A stretch of DNA of 64,000 nucleotides, taken from positions 124,001 to 188,000 of the forward strand of contig NZ_LUVZ01000044.1 in NCBI RefSeq assembly GCF_001593385.1, read 5' to 3'. This stretch comes from Chryseobacterium cucumeris. GTDB lineage: Bacteria; Bacteroidota; Bacteroidia; Flavobacteriales; Weeksellaceae. Of the stretch, positions 36,275 to 45,300 are shown one piece after another (position 1 is the first letter of the stretch; the number at the start of each line of letters is the position of its first letter). The translations under genes were made by a program, and so were the position numbers. The notes beneath the pieces are model-generated. The model saw nothing but the letters and a program-made list of their open reading frames with translations. It was not told the DNA's origin and made no database searches.

Positions 36275-36304
36275 AAACCTTATCTTCGGATAAGGTTTTT
36301 TTTA
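36275..36304 (+). terminator. Terminator with TTCG tetraloop
   Basis: A 10-bp perfect stem (AAACCTTATC/GATAAGGTTT, 36275-36284 and 36289-36298) closed by a TTCG loop is followed by a T run. Confidence 0.88.
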
Positions 36305-36362
36305 TTGTATTTTTGCAAACCGGAACGTAAAAGTTCCCATTAGGAAAATAGAAAATTTTAGA

Positions 36363-37775
36363 ATGAGTAGGAAGAAAAAAAGAGATCTAACTCTTGAAAA
36401 TATAAAATTGTTGACAGCCGGAGCAAAAGGCGTGGCAATAGGAAAAACAGAGGAAGGTAAAACGGTAATGGTAACAGGCGCAATTCCAGGTGATATTGTG
36501 AATGTGAGAGTGAAAAAAGCAAAGTCTAAATACTATGAAGGCGAAGCCATTGAAGTACTTGAAAAATCACCGTACAGAGTTGAGCCTAAATGTATTCATT
36601 TTGGTACTTGCGGAGGATGCAAGTGGCAGAATATGAGCTATGAAAAACAGCTTGATTTTAAACAGGAAGAAGTCTATAATAACATCAAAAGAATCGGAGG
36701 AATTGATGAGTTTGAAACGGTGCCAATTCTAGGATCTGAAGAACAATATTTTTATAGAAATAAAATGGAGTTTTCCTTCTCCAATGCAAGATGGCTTACT
36801 CAGTACGAAATCAGTTCTGAAGAAAATTTCGGGAGCAAAGATGCTTTAGGTTTTCATATTCCCGGAATGTGGAGCAAAATTCTTGATTTGAAAGAATGTT
36901 TCCTTCAGGAAGATCCTTCTAATGCTATTAGACTGGCTGTAAAGGAATATGGTGTTAATACTGGCCTGGATTTCTTTGATGTGAGAAATCAGGAAGGTTT
37001 CTTAAGAACCTTAATGATGAGACAGAACTCTCATGGAGAATGGATGATTCTTTTCCAACTTTACAGAGAAGAAAAAGAAAACAGAGAGAAACTTTTTGAA
37101 TTCTTATTAGAAAAATTCCCACAGATTAAAACATTGGTATATGCCATTAATCCTAAACAGAATGACTCTATCTATGATTTAAATATCAACGTATATTTCG
37201 GAGAAGGGTATCTTATGGAAGAAATGGATGGGCTGAAGTTTAAGATTGGACCGAAATCATTCTTCCAGACCAATTACAAACAAGCGTTGGAATTATACAG
37301 AAAAACATTGGAGTTTGCAGACCTGAAAGGTGATGAAGTAGTATATGACCTTTATACAGGAACAGGAACAATTGCTCAGTATGTAGCGAGAAATGCAAAA
37401 CAGGTAATCGGAATAGAATCTGTACAGGAAGCAATAGATGCAGCAATAGAGCATGCAGCATTGAACGGTTTAACAAATACAACATTCTATTGTGGAGATA
37501 TGAAAGACATTTTCAATGATGAATTCATGGCCAGCCACCCTAAAGCAGATGTATTAATCACAGATCCGCCAAGAGACGGGATGCACCAGAAGGTTGTAGA
37601 GCAGATTCTTAAGCTTTCACCGGAAAAAATAGTTTATGTAAGCTGTAACTCTGCTACACAGGCAAGAGATCTTGCTTTAATGAAAGACCATTATACTTTA
37701 GTAAAGATCTTACCAGTAGATATGTTCCCACAAACACACCATGTTGAGAACATTGCATTACTGATTAAAAAATAA
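36363..37775 (+). CDS. rlmD: 23S rRNA (uracil-C5)-methyltransferase RlmD
   Basis: The 470-residue protein has an N-terminal TRAM domain (GVAIGKTEEGKTVMVTGAIPGDIV), the [4Fe-4S] cluster ligands (CIHFGTCGGCKWQ plus an upstream/downstream Cys near KECFL), the SAM-binding YDLYTGTGTIAQYVA, DPPRDGMHQKV and the catalytic Cys in YVSCNSATQARDL. This pattern belongs to the RlmCD/TrmA family; RlmD is the usual call in Bacteroidota. It precedes the DUF6452 gene by 31 bases, an arrangement common in flavobacteria. Confidence 0.92.
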   Translation: MSRKKKRDLTLENIKLLTAGAKGVAIGKTEEGKTVMVTGAIPGDIVNVRVKKAKSKYYEGEAIEVLEKSPYRVEPKCIHFGTCGGCKWQNMSYEKQLDFKQEEVYNNIKRIGGIDEFETVPILGSEEQYFYRNKMEFSFSNARWLTQYEISSEENFGSKDALGFHIPGMWSKILDLKECFLQEDPSNAIRLAVKEYGVNTGLDFFDVRNQEGFLRTLMMRQNSHGEWMILFQLYREEKENREKLFEFLLEKFPQIKTLVYAINPKQNDSIYDLNINVYFGEGYLMEEMDGLKFKIGPKSFFQTNYKQALELYRKTLEFADLKGDEVVYDLYTGTGTIAQYVARNAKQVIGIESVQEAIDAAIEHAALNGLTNTTFYCGDMKDIFNDEFMASHPKADVLITDPPRDGMHQKVVEQILKLSPEKIVYVSCNSATQARDLALMKDHYTLVKILPVDMFPQTHHVENIALLIKK

Positions 37776-37806
37776 ATTTATTTAAATTTGAATTTCAAAT
37801 CTTAAT

Positions 37807-38283
37807 ATGAAGTACTTTAAATTTCTTATAGCGATCTGCTTTTTAGGAATGCTTGTTTCCTGTGGGGGTGACGATGATATTTGTGAAAGCGGAGAAGGAA
37901 CTCCCAGACTGAAGGTGGCCTACAGAGATAAGGATAGTGGAAAAGAGACTACTCTGGATTCACTCTATGTTGCAGTAGATTATGGTGCAGGAAAGGTAGA
38001 TCTCGGAGTCGCTGTAAAGACTGATTCAAGGTTAATTCCTCTACGGGTAGACAATTCACCTTATACAGACGTTTATTTTAAACTTACTAAAAAGGGGAAG
38101 GAATCTAAAGTAAGAATTAATTATACAACGAAGTCAACCTATGTATCTCCCGGATGCGGAATCAAAAAGTATTACGAGAATTTAACTTCAGAATTAGTAA
38201 CTCCGGATCCAGTTCAGAAAGTGGAGGTCGGACAAAATCAAATAGAAAATGAAGACAAGACTAATCTTTACCTTTCTTTTTAG
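37807..38283 (+). CDS. DUF6452 family lipoprotein
   Basis: The 158-residue protein has a lipoprotein signal (FLIAICFLGMLVSC) followed by GGDDDIC, and a beta-rich domain with TPRLKVAYRDKDSGKE, IPLRVDNSPYTDVYFKL and a terminal YVSPGCGIKKYYENL. It matches DUF6452, found next to rlmD and a DUF6048 gene in flavobacteria. Its 3' end overlaps the start of the next gene by 35 bases in another frame, implying translational coupling. Function unknown, probably envelope. Confidence 0.8.
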   Translation: MKYFKFLIAICFLGMLVSCGGDDDICESGEGTPRLKVAYRDKDSGKETTLDSLYVAVDYGAGKVDLGVAVKTDSRLIPLRVDNSPYTDVYFKLTKKGKESKVRINYTTKSTYVSPGCGIKKYYENLTSELVTPDPVQKVEVGQNQIENEDKTNLYLSF

Positions 38284-38914
38284 TTTATTTGGAATAATAA
38301 GCTGGGCACAAGACAAAAAAAAGGAAGCAGAGAAGAAGGTTCAGGAAAAATATGAACCTAATTTTATGGTTGGCCTTGATGTATTGAATACCGGAGCCGG
38401 ATTTTTTTCAGATAGAAAACTGTATCAGGGATTTATTTCCTCCAAGATCAAAGGAAATGTTCATGCTATTGCAGAAGCAGGTTTTGAGAAAAATGTATAT
38501 CAGAAAAATGGCTATGATGCTAAGGCAAACGGACCTTTCGTAAAGTTAGGTGCGTTCTATATGCTGGCAAAAGATGCTGATAATGAATTCAACGGATTTT
38601 ATGCCGGAGGAAAAGTGGCAGGATCATTCTATAATCAGGAATATATGGCGATTCCTGTTCGTGGATTTGGAGGAAGTAATTCTTCTGAAGCATTTCCTTC
38701 ATCCTCGCAGTCTTCTTTTTGGCTGGAGGGAACTATTGGAGGTAGAGTACAGTTATTCAGCTCTAATTTTTATATAGATGTGAATCTTCAGCCAAGATAT
38801 ATGGTATACACTACCAAGCAGGATGACATCTCTCCGATGATAGTTCCCGGGTTCGGAAAAAGTTCCTCAAAGTTTAATATGGGATTTGCATGGAATATTG
38901 CTTATAAGTTCTAG
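38249..38914 (+). CDS. DUF6048 family protein
   Basis: The 221-residue protein has a signal peptide (TRLIFTFLFSLFGIISWAQ) and a beta-strand-rich body with alternating residues (FMVGLDVLNTGAGFF, NFYIDVNLQPRYMVYT) ending in Phe (GFAWNIAYKF), the classic signature of an outer-membrane beta-barrel. It pairs with the overlapping DUF6452 lipoprotein, suggesting the two act together in the envelope. The transcript ends at a strong hairpin. Confidence 0.8.
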   Translation: MKTRLIFTFLFSLFGIISWAQDKKKEAEKKVQEKYEPNFMVGLDVLNTGAGFFSDRKLYQGFISSKIKGNVHAIAEAGFEKNVYQKNGYDAKANGPFVKLGAFYMLAKDADNEFNGFYAGGKVAGSFYNQEYMAIPVRGFGGSNSSEAFPSSSQSSFWLEGTIGGRVQLFSSNFYIDVNLQPRYMVYTTKQDDISPMIVPGFGKSSSKFNMGFAWNIAYKF

Positions 38915-38946
38915 AAATAACTGCTCTTAGCGTTTAAAATATAAAA

Positions 38947-38988
38947 AACACAAACTTTAGATTGTTCTAAAGTTTGTGTTTTTTTTAA
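38947..38988 (+). terminator. Terminator after the DUF6048 gene
   Basis: A 15-bp perfect stem (38947-38961 and 38966-38980) with a TTGT loop is followed by eight or more T. Confidence 0.92.
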
Positions 38989-39134
38989 TGAATGTTACTT
39001 ATAATTTCTATAAACGATAATCCTTGAATTGTACAATATATAGAATATAAAATTAATCATATTCTTTGATTTGTATTTTTTTTAATGAATATGTTTGTTA
39101 GGTGTATAATATTAAAAAATATTAAGTTATTTCA

Positions 39135-39164
39135 TTTGTGTGATTTATAAAATAGCTATATTTG
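39135..39164 (+). promoter_or_regulatory. Promoter of the reprolysin-like protease gene
   Basis: TTTG (39135-39138) and TATATTTG (39157-39164) are separated by 18 bases, close to the Bacteroidota promoter consensus. The -7 box ends 27 bases before the start codon. Confidence 0.6.
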
Positions 39165-39191
39165 GCGGAAATTATAATTGTGTTTTAATTT

Positions 39192-42100
39192 ATGAAAAAA
39201 GTATTTACTGCTTTAATGTTTACTTTTATAGGAGGAGCAGTGTTCGGCCAATGGACACCCACCTCTCTTAAAAAAGGAGACGATAACAAAAGAAGTACAG
39301 GATTTAGAGTAGATCAATCTAATGTAAGAAGTAACGGGTATTATAAACTGGACCTGAACTTACTAAGATCTCAGCTGAAGAATGCACAGGAAATGGGAGC
39401 AAATTCCACTCCTGTAGTAATTTCTCTTCCTACAATGAGCGGGAAGATTGAAAGGTTTAATGTATATAGTTTTCCAGTAGTTGTAAAAGAACTGGCAGAC
39501 AAGTATGAATTAGGATCTTATGTTGGAACTAGTGTCGATGACCCTACCAAATACTTAAGATTCAGTATCGCTCCTAATGATTTTCAGTCAATGATCATCC
39601 ATGGAGATAAATATGAATTTATAGACCCTACAGCCGCAGATAAAACAGTGTATGCTGTTCATCCTAAAACAAAAAAGGAAAAGAACGGTTTCTTGTGTTC
39701 TACAGAAGAATCTCCTGCTGCTAAGAAGGAAATAGATGCTTTATTAAAAAATGGACAGTCGTTCACTAATCAGCCGACAACTTTTAACAAAAGTTCTGAT
39801 AAGAAATACAGAACAATGAGACTGGCAATGTCTGTTACAGGTGAGTATACACAATACTTTATGGGACTTGCTGGTGTACCTGCTACTGCTACGGATGATC
39901 AGAAAAGAGCTCCTGCACTTGTTGCTATCAATAATACTCTAACCAGAGTAAATGGAGTTTTTGAGAAAGACTTTGCATTGCATTTGAATTTACAGAACTT
40001 TCCTAATGTAATTTATATCGATCCTGCTACTGATCCATATTCTGCAGCTGCAACCGGAGCACAGGGAGCGTGGAACGCGCAGTTACAATCAGCTTTGACA
40101 GCCAATGTTGGAAATACCAACTATGATATCGGACACTTATTCGGTAAATCTGGAGGTGGAGGAAACGCCGGATGTATCGGATGTGTATGTATTAATCCTA
40201 CAACTTCAGTTCCTAAAGGAAAAGGTTCAGGATATACTTCTCCTGCGAATGGAATTCCATCAGGCGATAGCTTTGATATCGACTATGTAGCCCATGAGAT
40301 GGGGCACCAGTTAGGAGCTAATCATACTTTCTCTCATAATCTTGAAGGAAGTGGAGTAAATATGGAACCTGGTTCTGGAACTACTATTATGGGATATGCT
40401 GGTATTACCGGTCCTGATACAGATGTTCAGCAAAACTCTGATCCTTATTTCCATAAAGCAAGTATCGGTCAGGTACAAGCAAACTTAATTGCAAAAACTT
40501 GTGACGTAGAAACTACAATTACCAATAACCCACCGGTAATTGCTGATCTGCCAACATATACTATACCAAAAGGTACTGCTTTTGCTTTGACGGGTAGTGC
40601 TACAGATCCTGAAAATGACCCAATGACTTATTCTTGGGAAGAGGTAGATGATGCCTTGGTTTCTATTGATAAATATAACTTAGGAAACACAACATCAGGA
40701 GCTTCATTCAGATCTGCTGCTCCAAACGCAAGCCCAACAAGATATTTCCCGAAATTTACGTCTGTAATGAACGGAGTATTAAATAATGCAAACAATACTT
40801 GGGAGGCAGTGTCTACTACGGCAAGAACTACAAATTTTGCATTAACGGTAAGAGATAATAATTCCAATGTAGCTCAACAGCAATCTGCTTTTAAAGTTCA
40901 GACTATTGTTGTAGGGGATAATGGTCCTTTCAGATTAGCTAACCAATATGCTGATGTGAATACTCCAACTCCGGTTCAATGGATTGTTGCCAATACCAAT
41001 GCAGCTCCTTATAATGTTGCTAATGTAAAAATTGATTACACTACAGATAACGGAACAACCTGGACGGTATTATCAGCATCAACACCTAATGACGGATCTG
41101 AAAACTTCACTTTCCCTTCTTCATTGAACGGTCAGACAATTAAAGTAAGAGTTTCTTCAATAGGAAATGTTTTCTATGCGGTAGGACCTGTAAGTATTGC
41201 ACCTCTATCTGCTTGTAGCAGTGCTGCTCCAACCAACGTTGTTGTAAGTAACATTACAGTGTCTTCAGGAAGTGTATCCTGGATGTCTTATACAGGCGCA
41301 ACTTATAAAGTACGTTACAGAAAAGTAGGTACAACTGTATGGACTGAAGCTGATACAGCAGTTCCTTCAATCAACTTAAGTAACTTAATTGATGGTACAA
41401 CGTATGAAGTTCAGGTAGCTTTAGTTTGTGGTACTACAGTAGGAACATATTCTGCATCCGTAAACTTCAGTACACCTGCACTTGCTTACTGCGCAGCTGC
41501 TTCAACAAGTTCAGACTATGAGTATATTGCCAATGTGACACTTGCGAATGTAAATAACACTTCTGTAAATAGTACATATACAAACTATACAACAAATACA
41601 GCACTTCAAATTAACTTAACAAAAGGGAATGTTTACCCTATGTCTGTTACCGTAGGGAACTCCGGTAGTGCTGATTATGATACGGTAGCTGCATTTATAG
41701 ACTTTAACAAAGATGGTGTTTTCAGTGATTCAGAAAGAGTATTGAATTATCCTGTAACATTAACGCAGCCATCAACTGTAGTAAGCGGAAACGTTACAAT
41801 TCCAGCGAATGCAGTAGAAGGACAGCCATTAAGAATGAGAGTTGTAGCATTCTATGTAGGTGCTGGAACTGGAGGGGGTAACGTTGGTTTATCATTACCT
41901 TCAGATTATGTTTGTGATGAACTTTTCGATGGTGAGGTTGAGGATTATAACGTAGTGATTACAGGTAACCTTGCTACTTCTGAAAGTACTGTTAAAAATA
42001 ATGGCATTCAGATTTATCCAAACCCTGCAACTGATGTTCTGAATATTACTAAGGTTTCAGATAAAGCAACTTATAAGATCTATAGTGCTGCCGGACAATT

Positions 42101-42224
42101 AGTAGATAGAGGAAATATCAATAATGGAAAGGTTAATGTTTCAGCTTTAGTTAAAGGTGGTTACATTATTACAATAGATGATAAAGGAATTGAACAGTTC
42201 AAATCTAAATTTATCAAAAAATAA
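39192..42224 (+). CDS. Secreted reprolysin-type zinc metalloprotease with FN3, GEVED and type IX sorting domains
   Basis: The 1010-residue protein has a signal peptide (KKVFTALMFTFIGGAVFG), a propeptide region, a metzincin catalytic domain (~205-440) with zinc motif HEMGHQLGANH (about residues 366-376) and a later Met (TTIMGYAGITG), an Ig/cadherin-like domain, a fibronectin type III domain (~675-760), a GEVED domain (DFNKDGVFSDSERV ... FDGEVEDYNVVI) and a C-terminal sorting tail (IYPNPATDVLNI ... YIITIDDKG). This arrangement marks a T9SS-exported protease. It likely degrades proteins outside the cell. It is transcribed separately from the next gene. Confidence 0.9.
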   Translation: MKKVFTALMFTFIGGAVFGQWTPTSLKKGDDNKRSTGFRVDQSNVRSNGYYKLDLNLLRSQLKNAQEMGANSTPVVISLPTMSGKIERFNVYSFPVVVKELADKYELGSYVGTSVDDPTKYLRFSIAPNDFQSMIIHGDKYEFIDPTAADKTVYAVHPKTKKEKNGFLCSTEESPAAKKEIDALLKNGQSFTNQPTTFNKSSDKKYRTMRLAMSVTGEYTQYFMGLAGVPATATDDQKRAPALVAINNTLTRVNGVFEKDFALHLNLQNFPNVIYIDPATDPYSAAATGAQGAWNAQLQSALTANVGNTNYDIGHLFGKSGGGGNAGCIGCVCINPTTSVPKGKGSGYTSPANGIPSGDSFDIDYVAHEMGHQLGANHTFSHNLEGSGVNMEPGSGTTIMGYAGITGPDTDVQQNSDPYFHKASIGQVQANLIAKTCDVETTITNNPPVIADLPTYTIPKGTAFALTGSATDPENDPMTYSWEEVDDALVSIDKYNLGNTTSGASFRSAAPNASPTRYFPKFTSVMNGVLNNANNTWEAVSTTARTTNFALTVRDNNSNVAQQQSAFKVQTIVVGDNGPFRLANQYADVNTPTPVQWIVANTNAAPYNVANVKIDYTTDNGTTWTVLSASTPNDGSENFTFPSSLNGQTIKVRVSSIGNVFYAVGPVSIAPLSACSSAAPTNVVVSNITVSSGSVSWMSYTGATYKVRYRKVGTTVWTEADTAVPSINLSNLIDGTTYEVQVALVCGTTVGTYSASVNFSTPALAYCAAASTSSDYEYIANVTLANVNNTSVNSTYTNYTTNTALQINLTKGNVYPMSVTVGNSGSADYDTVAAFIDFNKDGVFSDSERVLNYPVTLTQPSTVVSGNVTIPANAVEGQPLRMRVVAFYVGAGTGGGNVGLSLPSDYVCDELFDGEVEDYNVVITGNLATSESTVKNNGIQIYPNPATDVLNITKVSDKATYKIYSAAGQLVDRGNINNGKVNVSALVKGGYIITIDDKGIEQFKSKFIKK

Positions 42225-42245
42225 AGATAACCTTTAAATATTAGT

Positions 42246-42276
42246 AAATCCCCGGGAACTCCCGGGGATTTCTTTA
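42246..42276 (+). terminator. Terminator after the reprolysin-like gene
   Basis: An 11-bp perfect GC-rich stem (42246-42256 and 42261-42271, AAATCCCCGGG) with an AACT loop is followed by a T-rich run. Confidence 0.92.
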
Positions 42277-42356
42277 TTTAGAGCATAAGTGATGAATTTG
42301 TTATTTTTTTATAAAAAAAACATAAATGCACTTATAAATTAATAATAAAAAATGAT

Positions 42357-42364
42357 TAGATTTG
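42357..42364 (+). promoter_or_regulatory. Candidate -7 box (TAGATTTG) of the FN3/GEVED protein gene
   Basis: TAGATTTG matches TAnnTTTG and ends 27 bases before the start codon, the same spacing as in the preceding protease gene. No clear -33 box was found. Confidence 0.45.
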
Positions 42365-42391
42365 TGTGATTAATATTATAATGAAAACATT

Positions 42392-45300
42392 ATGAAGAAA
42401 TTCTTTACCTCTTTAATTCTGTTTCTCTGTTTGATTTGTACAGGCTTTGTATCCAAAGTCTCGGCTCAGGCAGGACAGATCGGGACAGGAACGGGTACCT
42501 CTGTGTATCTCCCCATACGTTCCTATTATGGGTATAGTTATTCCCAGCAGATTTATACAGCTGCGGAACTTACGACTGCCATTGGTACGTCGAACTATAT
42601 CACAGCTATAAAGTTTTATTCTACCACCGTCGCAGCCTCTCAGGCTGTTTATAAGGATTGGGTGGTATATATGGGAAATACAACCCAGAATAGCTTTACA
42701 TCCAATACAAACTGGGTTCCGGTAAGTTCTATGACTCAGGTGTTTGACGGAGTTTTACCTAACTTAACGAATGGAAGCTGGGTAACTCTTCAATTGTCTA
42801 CACCATTTTTATGGAATGGAACAGACAATCTTGTGGTTGCTGTCAATGAAAAAACTCCCGATTATGCATCTTCTCCAGGAACGGCTTGGGGATCATATAA
42901 TGCTGGAGCGAACCGTGGGATCATCTATTATGAGGATTCTACAAATCCAGATCCTGCATCACCGCCTTCTGCAAAAGACAGACTCGCAGATATTCCGAGA
43001 ATACAGTTGGAAAGCCACCCGCTTCCTGCTTGTTCAACGGCGCCACCTACCAACATTACAGTTTCAAACCTGACAACAACTTCTGCTAATGTAGGATGGT
43101 ACCTTTCCTCGGGTGCCACTTATGTGGTAAGATACAGACCTGTTTCTGGGGGAGCCTGGACAACAATCAATGTTACAACTCCTATGGTCGCAAACCAGAT
43201 TATTACCGGATTAACTGAGCAGACTCAGTATGAAGTTCAGGTAGCCACTGTCTGCGGAGGGACACAGGGAGCATTCTCTTCCAGTGTAAACTTTACAACT
43301 CCGGCTCTTACATATTGTACTTCCGGTGCTACAAGTACCTATATTGACGGATATATCAATCAGGTTTCTGTTAATGCACAAGGTGCTCCGTCTATGTACA
43401 GCAACTCTGGTCAGAGTGGATATACAGATTACAGTACGGATCCTACAAGAGTAGTTACTTTAGTAAGAGGAGGTACAGCTACCGTTTCAGTTTCAAAAAC
43501 GTGGCCTGGTTATCAATATGGCTTCTTAACAGGCGTTTGGATTGATTTTAACCGTAATGGTGTTTTTGAAGCAACTGAAAGAGTACTTACTTCACCAAGT
43601 AATACAACAACTCCGGTTACCGCTACATTTACAGTACCAACTACTGCCGGTGGTGCCTACGCAGGAAACCTGACTACAAAAATGCGTGTTGTATTAAATG
43701 AATACAGCCCTATTAGTGCTTGTGGAACTTACTATTATGGTGAAACTGAAGATTATGCTGTGAAACTGATCGATTTGGCAGGATGTTCTACAGCGCCGCC
43801 ATCTAATATTATGGTTAATAACGTAACTCCTTCTTCAGCGAATGTTACTTGGACATCTACTACAGGAGCTACTTATATAGTAAGATACAGAGTGTCTCCT
43901 TCAGGAGCATGGCAACAGATTGCAGTTAATACACCATTAATCAGTAACCAATTACTTACGGGATTATTGGAGCAGACTGCATATGATGTACAGGTTGCTA
44001 CTGTTTGTGGAGGTACTACAGGGGCATTCTCACCAACCGTTACCTTTACAACACCTGCTCTTACTTATTGTACAGCAGGTCCTACAAGTAATACTGCAAC
44101 AAGCGGATATATTAATAATGTAACTGTTACTCCTACGAATACTCCTATTATGATGAGTAATTCCGGATCTGACAATTACAAAGATTATACAGCGGATGCT
44201 ACAAGAGTAGTAATCTTTGAAAGAGGTTCTGCAAATAATAAAATTTCTGTAAACAAATACTGGCCGGGTTCTCCTTCTTCATATGCAGTTTCAGCATGGG
44301 TAGACTTTAACAGAAACGGAACATTTGAAACCAGCGAGAGAATTCTTAATACAACCTATAATACAACTACACCGGTAACAGCTACTTTTGCAGTACCTAC
44401 GGTGGCAAGTGGTAACGTGTATACAGGAACTCTTCCTACCCGTATGCGTGTAGTAATGAGATATTTTGATAATGCTAATCCATGTGGAACATTCACTCAG
44501 GGAGAAGTAGAAGATTATGCAGTAAAATTTGTAGATGCTCAGCCTTGTTCAACAGCTCCTCCAACAAATATTACAGTAAATAATATTGGGGCAACTACTG
44601 CAACAGTGTCATGGGTTGCTACTGCAGGGGCTACTTATAATATCAGATGGAGAGTTTCTCCAAGTGGGGTTTGGCAAACTGCTACAGTTCCTGCTGGTCA
44701 GAACTTCTATGGAATTACTGGTCTTACAGAGCAGACTAATTATGATGTTCAGGTTTCTACAACTTGTAACGGTTCTACAGGATCTTATTCATCAACAGTA
44801 ACATTCACAACACCTCCATTGACTTACTGTCAAATGACAGGTACCGGTACAAATGACCATATTTCGAATGTAACAGTTACCTCTTCGAACCTTGGAGTGC
44901 CACCAATGAATAATACTTCGGTACAAACCAATTATACCAGCTATACTACTCCGGAGACGCTTATAACTTTAGATGTAGATTCTCAGAATAATAAAATCTC
45001 TGTAGCGAAAGGTTGGACAGGTGCCACAGGTAACGATGCTGTAACAGCATGGATCGACTTTGACAGAAACGGACAGTTTACAGATGCCGAGAGAATTTTA
45101 ATTTCTCCAGCCAATACAACTACTCCGGTAACGGCTACTTTTGCTGTTCCTTCAAATTCTTACACAGGACCATTGACAACTACAATGAGAGTTGTATTAA
45201 AACGTACAAATGCTCCAGTAATGTGCCAGAATGCAGTGGATGGGGAAGTGGAAGATTATAGAGTAAGAATCAGACCTTGTAGTAATGCAACTCCTAACGC

